DNA of 64,000 nucleotides from Isoetes taiwanensis (GCA_021234155.1 JAJEKV010000288.1:312001-376000); one strand, 5' to 3'. Shown: positions 24,341 to 36,872, numbered from the stretch's first letter. Notes: generated from the letters alone by a model not told the origin. Numbers and translations: made by a program.

Positions 24341-25010
24341 ATTATCGATCAAATTCTCTACTTCTTTGAGATGAGTGAAGATTATCACATTTGTCTGATA
24401 TATTTTCCATATTTTTCGCCACTGATATTCTGATAACCACATTCTGATAACCAGAATGATTATATCTGATATTGCTGTAAAACAAATCGAGCGTGGCCTT
24501 TTAAATTGAAAATATATATTTATACTTTTGCGTTTTGATCAGCAACTATGTAGTGGAAGATATTACAATTTAAAATTAGTTAAAAGATAATGTATAAATC
24601 TGGTTGTGGACTGTAAACAAAAAGATAACCAGCAGATTGTTCTTATTTATTCAGACATTATTCAAGTTATGTGGTGTTATGTGAAACATTACGCGATTTT
24701 TTGTGATTTTGCAGCATAAATTCGTGGTAACTAAAGAAAACATTGTGAGTTAATGATTCAATTGCTTTTACAAGGGTTAGTTGCCATTTATATTTTTATT
24801 TATTGTTTCATGTTGGAAAGGGTACATCATTAAGGGTTTAGAGTAGAATGTCCTATTAGTTATTTCTTTCATATCAAGTCAAAGGGTGGTTTGTGTTTGG
24901 TCTCATTTACGTGTCCAAGTAAAGTTGCCTTTAAATTGTCCTCTACTATACACGTGTCCATGCGAGTCCGTGCCTAAACTTTCTCTATTTTTTTTTCTAT
25001 TGCCATGTAG

Positions 25011-25295
25011 ATGGTGCAAATTTTGGTGCCATGGTATGGTTTTGGCGGCCATGTTGCCAAATGTCTGATTCGGAAGGAGGTGCATGTTAGTCGCATCTCC
25101 TTTGTTGTCAAAGCCTTGGGTTCATGGTATGAGTGGCAACCTTGGAGGCCATGTCCAAAGTGTGTGCATGAGTTGATAAGTGTTGACATCGACAAACTTA
25201 TTGTCAAGCTTGATAAATTCTATAGCCAAAGTACTTTTGTGGACGTGAGAGAGGTAAAAGAAGTCATTGACGGTTGGGATAGTAAGATGGATTGA
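25011..25295 (+). other. unrecognised open frame
   Basis: A 94-codon frame (MVQILVPWYGFGGHVAKCLI..., with WRPCPKCVHELISVDIDKLI) has protein-like composition and a CPKC pair, but no known family comes to mind and no splice sites support it. It may be part of an old element. Confidence 0.2.
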
Positions 25296-25682
25296 GAGGA
25301 TAGTGCAGATTTTTGTTTTTGTAGGTACAGCTTTTAAAACTGCTATTGTAGCACTTTTTGATGATAAGAGAGTATGGCCTTACAATACTCTTCTTTGTAC
25401 TTTATCAAAGTTATAAGGTACATGCCTTATGTACCCTTTTGATGTAATCCCACAACATGGTCAATTTATAACCCACAGGTTGCCCTCCAGTGGCCCGAAA
25501 GTGTGTTTTCAAGTTTCGTTTTTTTGTGTTGGATCTTGTTTGTTTTGTTTGGAGTCGTGTACATGATATGAACGCAGGTTGTCATTTTCTTAGCTCAAGA
25601 ATGTGCTCATTGTCTATTTGGACTCGACACTTTTGTTCGTAATATGAACCCTATGGTCATTACATCATGTAATTGCGTTAAG

Positions 25683-25802
25683 TCAGGCATTTTGCCAGTA
25701 AAGGCACCGGTAATGCCGCCACACTCGGCGGCACACTCATGGCTCCAGACTTGGCGGTGCATGGGCCTGCTTGCCTGGAATCTTTACTGGGCAAAATGAC
25801 CC
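25683..25802. mobile_element. ~120-bp hairpin MITE
   Basis: The left end gtcaggcattttgccagtaa and the right end (complement ggtcattttgcccagtaaag) form ~20-bp terminal inverted repeats around a GC-rich core (ccggtaatgccgccacactc). There is no coding capacity. Confidence 0.75.
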
Positions 25803-26681
25803 TCCTCAGCGCAATCACCATGTGGCTGTAGTCATATATATAGTCATATGTTGTTACTCCAAAAACATATGTTTTCATTGTATTATAAATAAGAATCGTC
25901 TCCATTTCGTGCTCTTCCATGTTGGCCATGAATTTGATATGTGAATCTGGTTTCGTATTAGTATTCTCGGAAGATCTGCTTGCAAAGCATCAGCATTAAA
26001 GTTGCATGCACAATGTTTGACAGTCATTGTGTACAAAGTGTGCAAGTCAATTGGGATCACAAGATTTGGTCAAAATCCACAACCAAAGTAGGTTGGCAAA
26101 ATCCAATGGATCAAACTCTACAGTGGTAGTTCGCACCAAAGTCAATATCATAGAAACTATTGGCTAAATAAGATAGATAATATTTTTACGTCATGCAATC
26201 ATTGTGGAGTTGATTGAGTAATTAAGGTGGAAAGTACACGACGTGGTAAACTAGGTATGAGCACAAATTCAAACCATTTATCAAACCCGTTATGGATCAA
26301 TATCTTCAATTAAAAGCTTGTAAGTTCACATACACATACACATGGTTATCTGAAACCTGTGAAGATGAACCGAGGTCTCTAGCTGCAAGATAACATACTA
26401 TAATATTTTCTCTATTCATCATATCATAGCTTATAAGGTTCCACAAGGTTATATCAGACATAACATAAATTTGAAAAGAATTGAAATACTAGAGGCTATT
26501 CTTTTGTTGACGCTTGGATTTGAAGCAGTCCTTAATGTCCTTAAGTCTCAATCTGAGGCCAAGGTTCTTGAGGATGTTTCTCGCTGATCCTCCTTTAAGA
26601 ACTTTCTTCACTCTTGGAGCTGAGAGTTCCGGTGCCATGGCTGCTCCTATTGCATATGGAGCATCTCGTAATTGATTCCCC

Positions 26682-26703
26682 AAAAAAAAAAAAAAAAAAA
26701 AAA
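26682..26703 (+). repeat. A22 tract
   Basis: A run of 22 adenines. It could be a retroposed poly(A) tail of a plus-strand insert ending here, but no parent sequence upstream is recognised. Confidence 0.9.
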
Positions 26704-27099
26704 CAAGGACGTGCAATGCTACTATTCTTTTGATTAGGATAACATGATCGATATGTTATCCCTCATTTTTGCATGTATTCCAAAACCAAATAGGGCTACT
26801 AAGAGGTAAATTGCCTCCTTCCCTTTTGGAGTGTAGTCCCTTTGAACGGCTATGATCTACCCTTGAGTGACTGCTGATACATAATACCTCAGTGATCTTG
26901 CTTTCTGTGTGCGCCATTGTCGCGAGCTTACTCCTTTCTTTGCTGTTGACTGCCCCTCGTATGAAGTGCCAAGAGATCATCGTGATCCCTCTGCATGGTC
27001 AAAGCACTTTCGAGATTGATGCATCCTTCATTCCTCACAAAGGATGCCAGTCAATTTGATGCTCTTTTCCTCGGCGCATGTTCCTGCTTCTAAGAAGCC

Positions 27100-28235
27100 G
27101 AGCTTGAGTTGCCTAGAACTCTTCCTCAAATATCATTGATTGTTGTTGGATTACTTGCCTGATGGCGTTGAATGCATAAGAGTGTCACTCTGCCACTTGG
27201 TGTGGAAATTCCTCATAAGAATAGTCCATGAAGTCATCTTGTTGATTCTTACAAAGCAGCGAGAGAAGTTTGTCGATACAGAACTCTTCGATGCAGTAGG
27301 GAAGTTGCAAAATATCATTTGCAAGAAGGTGCTCTTCATCCTCGATGATGACAAGGGTTATACTTGTAATGCCCTTAGGGGCTGGTGTTGCCATTAAAGG
27401 GACATCTTCCCGTTCCGCAACATACCTCATCAAGCATTATCCTTGTCCTGCTCAACTTCCTGTTCGAAGTCCTCCTCGAGGTGGATGTGACCTGTTGATG
27501 GTCCCTCCATCAAGTATTCATGGGCATGCCTGGAATTCGGCTCATGACGAACTCTTTTCAGTGACCCCAACTGAGGCGATGGCGGTCTCAGGTTTGTTTT
27601 TGGTCTTCTGCCTTTAATATACCTTGGCACATATTGTTGACAGTACCAAGCGTTGTATCATTGAATCCATTTGGCTTAGATATTCCTTGTACCTGGCTTT
27701 TCTCTCGAATTCTCTATCATGCTTGAGTTTATAGGCTTTTCACTTGTCATATACACCTTTGCTGACTTCTTTAGCTTGGGCCACTCTGGATATAGTAGTC
27801 GTGCTACTTGTACTGCCTCTTGCTCTTGCCTCGCTGCCGCTTGTTCAGCATCGTTGATCACTAGGGTTCCCATAAATCGATCTTTCCACCTTTTGGTGTA
27901 CCTCTCATGATCAATATGTTCTATCTCCTCCCTTGCCTCCATCGTTTGCTTCCATTTCAGCTTCCTTTTCCTTTTATATGCCTCCTCCTCCTCTTGCTCC
28001 ACGTGCACCTGCTGCTGCTCTTCCTGCTCCAGTTGCTCGCCCCTTGAAGATGTCGAGCCCCTAGTTTGTGTGACTGACTCCTCCATGAGCCTACTGGCGA
28101 GCTAAGCAGTTGTTCATCCATGGAATGACAAGACTTGTCTAACGTACTCGAGCTATTCGGATCATCCACCCATCTCTGCCACTTCTCGAGAGGGATTTGC
28201 TTCCCACCCACAAGTGCTTGGACATTCAGATGCAA
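27100..28235 (-). pseudogene. gag-like ORF remnants downstream of the PBS
   Basis: Four overlapping minus frames form one broken protein. It starts at 28235 (MHLNVQALVGGKQIPLEKWQ). A Glu/Gln/Lys-rich coiled-coil-like part follows (28086-27676; VEQEEEEAYKRKRKLKWKQT, EEIEHIDHERYTKRWKDRF), then 27630-27430 (RPPSPQLGSLKRVRHEP) and 27433-27140 (LLSLLCKNQQDDFMDYSYEE). Its position after the PBS and leader is that of gag. No CCHC zinc knuckle is seen, so an unrelated captured gene is possible. Frame breaks near 28030, 27650 and 27430 rule out a full product. Confidence 0.45.
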
Positions 28236-28277
28236 ATGAGGTCTCCTAACCTACTTAGCAGTCTGTTTGATTCGCGC

Positions 28278-28525
28278 AACGGGGATTCACTCATGTATAA
28301 CGGGGATATGCCATCTGCGTGCATGGGGTGGCAAAAAAACCCCCCTGTATACGGATCTTTAAAAGCAAATTTTGACCCCTTTCGAATAAAAATTACCTAG
28401 GATAGTGCAAAAAATACCAGAAAAAGGACCCCCTGCCGACCGTATATGTACGAAAATGGGTCCAAAAAACCCCCTTCCCGTGCATGCAGATGGGTTATAC
28501 GCCCAAAACTGTGAACCCCCCCTTG
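28278..28525. mobile_element. 248-bp MITE with 9-bp target duplication (Mutator-like)
   Basis: The flanks carry the same 9 bp gattcgcgc (28269-28277 and 28526-28534). The ends are imperfect inverted repeats: AAcGGGGattcac at the left and, complemented, caaGGGGgggTTCAC at the right, with inner matches catctgcgtgcatgggg and catctgcatgcacggg. A 9-bp TSD is the mark of Mutator-like elements. It sits in the leader of the LTR element, just upstream of the gag-like start. Confidence 0.75.
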
Positions 28526-29084
28526 GATTCGCGCCATGTCTTGCTTATCAGAAAACGGATTAATTTACCTCAAAAAGCTCTAGAGAAGGGGACAAAAATG
28601 GGTTTCACGCAAAATTAGGGCAACTTAAGCTGAAATAGATTAATACTGGGTGAAATCTCCCATATGTGTGGGAAATCTTGCGATTTTATGCCATAACCAC
28701 ATTTAATGAGTTACTAACATTAATGGTGACCCCCTCTAATGTTTTTTTTTATTATTTTTAATTTCCAACGGTTCTTGAGATATCAATGGTGACTTTCCGC
28801 CAATTTTCACTGAGAACTCCAATTTGGGTGATTCCTCGATCCACTCTGAGTGAATTGGTGTCGATACACAATTTTCGCTCCAAATTTACTAGAAGCTCTA
28901 TTGACTCGATTATTTCTATCCTTAGTCTATAACTTAATCTAAATTATGACCCTGCTAGTGGGGCAAAATATTCTCCCACCTTTCGAGGTTCAAGATTGGA
29001 ATTCCCATTCAACTCTTCACTAGGCCAGTTAGTTACCTATCTAGGGTCATGGCCAATGCTTGATCTTGGCCAACCATGATCATC

Positions 29085-29096
29085 GCTCTGATACCA
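29085..29096 (-). other. retrotransposon primer-binding site (tRNA-iMet type)
   Basis: The minus strand reads TGGTATCAGAGC, the common plant PBS complementary to the 3' end of initiator tRNA-Met, just after the LTR end TGTCATAA. It primes minus-strand DNA synthesis. Confidence 0.85.
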
Positions 29097-29759
29097 TTAT
29101 GACATTCCTTGCGAAACATACGTCGTATCGTCGTATATTTCGAAGAATATCCCCCATTCGATAGCAACTGTTGTATGGGCCCTCCGTCTAACTCGCGTCT
29201 GGGATGGCCAAACTACGAGTAGAGGAGTCGGAGGTGTCGTTCCTACCCATCCCCTATGGACACCTACATTAGACGAAGTGATAAACACATCAACACTAGC
29301 AATAACGACAGTGAGCTACCTCGAAGGATAGTGATATCCATCTATCTATCAACAACAATACAACAATGCATAATGAGAGCTTCTACCAAGGTCCAAACTC
29401 CAAGGGAAAAAGCCGATGGATGGCTGGGGCCTCCAGACAGAACAAACCGAGTTATAACAATGACTTGGGCCTGCAATAAACAATGGCTAGGGTTGAACAC
29501 TTCATTCGCCCCTCCTGTGCATACTTTTCAGATGGGTTGTCGTGACTATAACTTGCCGGAGACGCAGTCTCATAGTATCACCCAAGGAGATTGCTTCGGG
29601 TTGCATCTCCTTGGTCTGATGAGGTAGGACGGGTTGCATCTCCTCTTCTGAGAGTGCAATGGTTCCATGGACAGCTAGAGGATCGTGCAACACATGTCCT
29701 TCACCGTGATCTTCTTTATACAAACTTATTGATTACTGACTGTGTAGTACGATGATTAC

Positions 29760-29915
29760 TGCAAAGTTTTTCCCTATGAAACCTTCCGAGGCAGGTGTTT
29801 TTTTTTTATCCTAGTAGTAATGGTTGTACTAGCCCATTGTATGCGTCCCTTGGCCTATTGATCTTTGTAGACATTAAGAAATCTATTCTATTCTAGTCTA
29901 TTCTATTCTTCGGTT
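29760..29915 (+). mobile_element. LINE 3' end with (TATTC)n tail
   Basis: Plus-strand copy of the 3' terminus also seen inverted at 56.55-56.72 kb: accttccgaggcagg, a T-run, atcctagtagtaatggttgt, actagcccattgtatg, then a degraded hairpin and tctattctattc repeats. No ORF part is left. Confidence 0.8.
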
Positions 29916-30074
29916 CTTCTGTGCTTCTTTGCATTTTACCTTGGAGCTTCTTCCTCATCGATTCTACTATTCTGGACAACCAGCTTCTCTCTGAATTTGC
30001 CCTGGTCCAAACTTTCTTGTTGAAATTCAATGGTTCGATTTAACAGCTGTGGTTTTTATGTTTCTTAATAATAA

Positions 30075-30150
30075 AAAAGCAATTAGAATAGAATAGAATA
30101 GAATAGAATAGAATTGTTTTTATCGTCCATGGAATGACAATTAAACAATT
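30075..30150 (-). mobile_element. very short LINE 3' terminus with (TATTC)n, opposite orientation
   Basis: The complement reads tccatggacgataaaaacaa followed by (TTCTA)n (30075-30105 on plus as gaata repeats). Only ~40 bp of LINE 3' end are present. It faces the tail at 29.9 kb across ~160 bp. Confidence 0.7.
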
Positions 30151-31054
30151 GTAAGGGAGAAATGTACACCATACTAACATACTATATTCATGTTGACAAG
30201 GGTATTTTGTTAATTTAACACACTATAGGGGGATTTTGGGTTATTTCCCTTTAAGCATTTAGTATTTCATTGACTCATGGTTGTGATTCACATCCTATGA
30301 TTTCAAGCTCCAAATGGGCAACTGTTCAAAATGGTGCTAAAATACACATTGTTAATAGCGTTTGATATTTTCATGCGATGAGTTTAAGCTTAAGATTAAT
30401 AATTAATCTTCCATCTAGTAGTCTAGCAGAAATGCTTTCCCCAACATTCTACAATTCCATATTTCCAATGCTAAAACTAGCCAGGATCTGGCAGTACCAA
30501 AGGCAAAGCATCAAATTCTATTGTGTAATTCATTATAATGTGTGCATCCCCATCCCTGTTATCAAATTGCAATCTGGTTGGTCCTATGAAAGATTATGAT
30601 GGAAGAACCCGTTTTTCCAACATTTTAGAATCCACATTTTCAATAATATGATAAGGAGGATCCCAATGGTATTCCTCTGCTATGATGATCAGAATCCTTA
30701 AAATGGCTAGAAGACACTCCGTTTTTTGCAAAACTTATTTGCAGCAGTGATGTTTTGTATGCAAGAAATGTGAAAGGCAGTGGTTTACCCCCCAATAAGG
30801 ATTCCATTGATACATCACCTAGACTTACGGGTAACAAAATTTTCACCGATATGATACATGGCGGCATTAGCCAGCAGAGAAATATACATCTATATCTAAA
30901 TTCGTATGAGTTTGCAGTGCCCCTGTGCATTTTGTGCAGTAATCTAGATAATGGGACCTGCAACAACTGGTTTTGATACCAAATCAATTTGCCTCCACTT
31001 GCTAGCAATGTAATATCACAGGATGATTCCCCATGCGAGTGAGTAAATATGCAG

Positions 31055-33381
31055 CTACCTCGCTTTACCTTGCCCCTGTTTCTGCAATAGTCTCGATAAT
31101 GCAACCTGCAAGTCGTTTAATGAGACTGGTTTTGCTATCACATCATCCATCCCTATTTGTATGCACTGCTCTAGGGTAGATTTGTCTGCACTTGCTGTCA
31201 AGGCAACTATTACAGGACGGTCCTCCATACGAAACATCTGTTGGATGCGTGCTGCAACCTCAAAGCCATCTGTTCTAGGCATAGAAATATCTAATACCAA
31301 AAGATCAAATGCAACCCCAGGTGAAGATAATCTGACTAATGCCTGGTGTCCCGAGTCAGCACAAAATACTCGACAGCCCAACTTATCCAATAATTTCCTT
31401 GTCACCATACAATTTGTACTGCCATCATCAACGAACAGCACATTAAGGCCTGTTAAATCAATCTTAGGAGGCATCTCCCTTCTGTAGTTCCCGGTCTGCA
31501 GACGTAGACTGCAATTGGAGTTTTACAACAAAGGTAATTGTGGGTGTTTCAAGAGGATTATTTGAAAACGTTAAATAACCCTGCATTAACTGTAAATACA
31601 AACTGTTAGTCTGTTGTACACATATATAATTTGAGAACCCATGCATGTACATCTATTTGAAAAGCCATACCTGAACAAGTCTCTTACACATTGCTACTTC
31701 TAAGCCTCTGTCATCAAGATTTCTCGCCAGGCTGATGTCTGACCCCTCCGAACTCTGGGAAAAACAAGATGCAAGTCTTTCTGGTATCACTAAGCCAGCG
31801 CTTTTTATATCAGTTCTCACATATGCATAGCCATCTCCAACACTCCGGGCGCTGCCAGTGTTCTCAATACTGAGAAGAACTGATACATGTCCCGAATTTG
31901 TAAACTTCACCACAATGCCCATTAAGTTCAAGGCAATTTGAAAGAGCCGCTTTGCATCACCAATGACACTTGTAGGAACATTTCCAATTTCAAACTTCAA
32001 ACCAAGGCCTTTTGATTCCAGGCCTTGATGTAATGCGTTCACAGCCTGTTTCAAAACCGTAGAAAGTTCAAAATTCTGCAACTCTATATTGGGATTAGCA
32101 TTCTCAGCTTGTGCAAAGTCAATCACATCATTGACAACAGTGGGTAGCAGGCTACTGCTTCTACTAATAATATCCACAAGCAATTTATTTCTCCGGCTTA
32201 ATTTACTATCTTCAAGCAGTGTTGCTAGTGCAAGCATATCATGCATGGGTGTTCGAAAGTGATGATTCATCACTGCTAAGAACTCATTCCTTGCACGGAT
32301 AGCTGTGGCTGCCTCATATTTTGCTCGATGTAATGCCTTGTTTTGTTCGCGAAGACGGTCCCGTATGATAAGAGAAGATTCTAGCACAGCAGCATGAGAA
32401 AGAGCTACAGCTATTTGATCTGCAAGCGCCACGACCATATCAAGCTCCTGCCGACGCCACTCGCGTGGAAGAAGCAACACTAATATTCCATAAGACGTAC
32501 TAACCAATTCTGGAGTCCCATGTGTAAAGTTTGTAATAGGAAGCATAGGCAGTCTTACAGCAGCTAACATCCCTGATATCCCTCTGTGGTTACTTGCTCT
32601 GGCCAAAAGACAATCAGGTTGCATAAGACGTGGTTGGCTACTATTAAGCACAGATTGCACAGTAGGATCTGTTAATGGTACTGTGATAGCCTCTTTCACT
32701 GGCCGCCTGTCAAGCTCATCAGTTAACTCTAGAGCATTAGAATCCAAGTTTGGCATCCAGATCGTGCAATTTTTAAGACCAAGGCATCTCGGTAATTTAA
32801 ATAAGGTGATATTGAGGATGGTGTTGCGATCAAGAGTGCTCCCAGATCTCATGGGTCAGCATTCTCACATGCTGACCAACAGCATCTTTTGCTTTTATGT
32901 TGTCTATTTCCTGGTGAAGCTCTTCAGTCTTATGAATCAGATGCTGTTCACGAATCTTAACACGTAGCAGCTCTGGGATGATTCTGACTAAACTTGTTGC
33001 TGTGTAGCAAGAAACAAGTGCAGTAAGAACCTTAAACACTGTCTGTACAGTTATGATGCCAGCTGTATTATGGGTATAGGTCCATATTGACACCAAATGT
33101 GTCATTCCACATAGCACTATAAATAAACCAAATTGAATGATAATGAAGCGAAAAGGGAATACTTGTGCACAGGTAAGAAAATAAATCAGCTCCAATGGTA
33201 TAGAGAAGTAAGCCACTGCAATCATGAAGTCACCTGATCGCTGCCACCAAGCAATTCTTTCCACAACCGTATCATCATCACAATTGCAATGAAAAGCACT
33301 GAATGTATTAGAGGCAGTTGCAAACATTACTATAATTAGCACACCCAGGGCACACAAAATTATATTCCATGAACTTTTCAT
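31055..33381 (-). pseudogene. ethylene receptor (ETR2/EIN4-like, with receiver domain), two frame breaks
   Basis: Start chosen at the ATG 33381-33379 (MKSSWNIILC), 26 bp after a likely 5'-UTR acceptor (tttctccag, 33408). Order: N-terminal hydrophobic segment; CNCDDD; three membrane helices with IVLCGMTH (the Cys and His that hold copper and ethylene); GAF-like part; kinase-like part with the His in VMNHHFRTPMHD; a phase-0 intron of 81 bp (31670-31590, CAG|GTATGG, tttacag|TTA); then a receiver with VDD, LDISMP, ALTAS and AKPV all present. The N-box is degenerate (LNLMGIVVKF), the G1 box is missing and G2 reads GLEVAMC, so the kinase is a pseudokinase as in subfamily II. Such receptors sit in the ER and repress ethylene responses through CTR1. 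Breaks: a one-base frame change near 32845 (after HVRMLTHEI) and another near 31478 before the receiver. These are real lesions or assembly indels. It ends at TAG 31057-31055. Confidence 0.9.
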
Positions 33382-36292
33382 CCTTCTGCTGCCCCTGCGG
33401 AACTGATCTGGAGAAAGGAAGGAAATCAGTGATTTAAAAAACCTCATACAAACAATGTCATTGAAACAAACCATATATCATGATGTCATCCTTGTAGAAC
33501 ACAAGTGAAAATTTCAAGAAATCTCAGGCAATTAGCTATTGCCTATGATTAAGCAAGCTTTCAACAACAACTGGTAATGCTGAAACGGATTTTAACTTTA
33601 AACAATGAAAACATCGCATATGTAATGATATTATCCTAGAACAGAAGTGGCAAATTTCAAAGAAACCTCAGGCAATTAATTATGACCTATGATTTGAACA
33701 GCTTTTCATTTCCTTAATAAACAACTTCTTATACTGAAATAAATTTTAGTTTCCTAACTTCTAACCCTCCAGAATTATCAAAATACAGTAAAGGATGCAA
33801 CCAATAAGTAGTAGAACTTGTATGTAGTGAAGCCAAAGAAGATATTCAAATGATATAGTGACCACAAAACTGAGAAACAGAAGGAATTACCTAGCAATTG
33901 AATATCACGCTATATAGCTAACGCATTCCCATTTTCTGTGGAAGCTAGGTTTACATCTTCATTGCAGCAGCAGAACCCAAGTCGGAAAGCAGCTCAAATA
34001 AATAAAGGGCAGCACTGAATCTGGGCCAAAAGAGGCCACATCAGGATAAGCTACGCTATGCCGTGAGACATCCAAGCAACCACGGCAGCGTCAACATGCG
34101 CAGATACATCAGTAACACCAAATTTTCATTTTCTGCTGACGCCCAAGGAAGCAGCCATCAAAAATGCAATAATGGGTTGTGGGCTCTGCTACAGCGAGGT
34201 CAAAAGAACGGAACGGAGCAATTAGCGCGTCCATCGGTGCCCTAGAATAGTAAAGAAAACAGATCTGATCTGATTAGCTTTCCAGACTCTCCAAAAGCCA
34301 AATCAGAGCAAGTCCACTGTATTAGAATGGTCGGACTTTAGCCAGATACGCGTGATTCTACCAAGTTAGAAAGCCAAGTGGGTTTTCTGTAGCCATTCCT
34401 TTGCCATGGTATAGATTGTTTCCGAACTGCATTCCTTTTTTTCTTTTTTCCCTTGTTTGTTCCATGGTGGTTGATAATGACTACCTCTAATGTTTTATTA
34501 TGTTCGTTTTTTCCTATCTTTATAGCGTCACGTTTAAGTTTTATTTGCAACCATTGATCTGGCGGATATTCTCGGTATTGTGCCAGATCAATGGCCATTA
34601 ACATTTTGACCCCAAAATAAAAAACCGCTTCCTATGGTGTCGATCGAACACATGGTTGAAGCACAAGAAAGAAGCAAAATAAAAAAACACATGGTTGAAG
34701 CACAAGAAAAAAGCAAAACGCGGCCAAAGCTTGGCATCGACCATCGCGGACTGGATCCTGGGCAGGAGTCCGGAATGAATTCTCCCCCAGTGGCCTGTGC
34801 CAAAACAAACAAAGAACCCTGTGTGAATTAACCCAATGCAATAAGACAGCTGAATTCTTCAGAGCCACAATAACACAGGCAAGGATTAAAACTTAGGAAT
34901 AATCTTAAAAAACAGCTCACACTTGAGCAAGGTTACACTGTTTCCACAACAGAACATGAAGCAGTCGTTATCCTCCCAACCGGATCCACGGCTCAAGGCA
35001 ATTTCCCAGGGATTTAGAAAGGAAAGACTGATCACAGCTATTCTTCCCCAGCATGTGACCCATCACATGCAAAACAGAATGAAGCTTTGAATAAGCCTCA
35101 AGAGATACCAGCAACAGAGATTTGGGTTAGCTCCAGCGACCAAGCAGGGGAGCAAAAGACGTCAGATCTGCTTGCAACACTCAGAAGATAGTGCAGCGAT
35201 GGAAATCGGCCCTGCAGATGTCGGATTGTGAAGCCGGATTCTCCCCTTCCTTCAAACTGGCCGATGTCAATTGTATCTGTGCTGACCTTTTCCTATCAGC
35301 AAAAAGGCATCTGCGATTCAGAAGGATGAGCTGGAGATGGATAAGCGATGGAGATTCATAAGGAGATGGCGATGGAGGACAAAAGGAGATGCCCGGTGGT
35401 GGTGCATGCTGCTGCACATCAAAAACAGAGGCATAGGCATTAGACAAGCCTTCCTTGGCTGCCTTCAACACGTTAAACTCCACACTCCATACTCCCTGTA
35501 TTGTGAAGAAGAGATATAGCGCAGCTATTGCATGACACTTGATGGCTGCCATTGGTTATCCCACACACACATCCTTGCCTATCAGCGATGCTCCTGCCCT
35601 GCCCTGTGTCAAAGAAACGAAGAACCCTGTGCAGGAACCATGGCCGGGGGATTTCAACCTGCAGGTCGATTCCTGCAACAAACCCCCACCTACCGATTCT
35701 TGCAACCCCGTCGCCCACAGAATACACAAATAAAGGGCATGACCAGAAGACCTCCCTGGAAGCTCGCTGGGATCGCTTGGCACGCCGCCGAAAAAGGAAA
35801 GCAGCGTGCAATCTCATCCGTGGCCTAAAAATTTGGCTTTGGAAAAATCTTAAAATAGCTTTTCTTTCAACCATTACAAAAACATCCACGAAAAAGGGTA
35901 GTTGCAAAGCACCCAAAATAGCATAAAACACTGAAGCTCCTCTCACATGGCAAATTATACCCTTTTCAATACAATACTATACGGAAATCATAGTCCAAAC
36001 CACTGCCTGAAAACCCTCCCCAACCCCAAAACGAAAATAGCATACTATATGACTACCTTTTATTTGATCTTTTATTTTGATGGCTAAGGCAGTACCTACC
36101 GGTAGGGTCACCTAGGCTGCCATAGCCCACTTGCCACAACCCTGATCCTAGCAGTACGGTCGAATCACTTGTCCATAGGCCCACTAACTCTGGATCTGGA
36201 TGTAATTGTCATGGGCGGATCAACGCCTAGGATCCGGCCACGAGATGTACCTTGATCCTCGCAATGGCACTACCGAGCGTCTTATTTAACAA
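33382..36292. other. 5' region of the ethylene receptor gene; no other gene confirmed
   Basis: An acceptor-like site at 33408 implies a 5'-UTR intron with an upstream exon that I cannot place. A 32-bp near-duplication (cacatggttgaagcacaaga) occurs at 34649 and 34689. A minus open frame 35552-35181 starts with a signal-peptide-like MAAIKCHAIAALYLFFTIQG and could be a small secreted protein, but no family is recognised and its end looks arbitrary. Confidence 0.35.
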
Positions 36293-36435
36293 CCACCGTC
36301 ATGTTTGAACCAGCATGAAATAAAAAAAACTCCGTGTATTTTTTCTCTCAATGTGGTTTTAACATGACACTCACTAAAAAATTCGTTGTCCACAAAAACC
36401 TCGTGTATTTTTTTTGGTTCAAACATGACAGTGGA
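36293..36435. mobile_element. 143-bp MITE with 20-bp TIR
   Basis: The left end ccaccgtcatgtttgaacca pairs with the right end tggttcaaacatgacagtgg (19 of 20). Inside, gtgtattttttt occurs twice. No coding sequence; no clear TSD. Confidence 0.8.
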
Positions 36436-36872
36436 CGATCGTGGCACTACATCTAAGGTATTCATCCAATGTTGTTGCCTTAGCCGTCATCCTTAAACAC
36501 GAGTATATCCATGGTATATCTGTGTCTTTGTTGTGTTAAAGCCGTATTACAAAAAACACACTGCATTTTTGTGGACTTAACGGATTTTTTGTAATTTACG
36601 GCTGGTCTAAATATGATCGCATCCAATATTTACGCCGATCGTAAAGACTTCTTACCTTCAATTCTGCCATCGCGTCCAATAGGGCTTTGACACGTGGCGA
36701 CGCTTCTTTTCCTGAAACATTGCAATCTCGCGTGCCGCTGTTCTACAGAGATTTTACTCCGCTTTCTGTTGTTTTTACTCGCATCCGGCTGTTTCTATCA
36801 CGCATTCCTCTGATTCTACTCTACATTCTGGTCGCAGAATTGAAGGTAAAAAATTCTTTACGTTATGCCAAA

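Larger units (their letters stand above)
26980..29760 (-). mobile_element. LTR retrotransposon 5' part (Gypsy-like), no pol seen
   Basis: On the minus strand, an LTR end at about 29097 is followed by a primer-binding site, a ~800-bp leader and gag-like ORFs to ~27100. The leader and LTR end match the second copy at 43.2-43.8 kb (for example the shared phrase around gggtcatggccaatgcttgatc). After the gag-like region no protease, RT or integrase is found before unrelated sequence, so this is a deletion derivative. The LTR outer border near 29760 is a guess because no 3' LTR partner is in the window. Confidence 0.6.
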
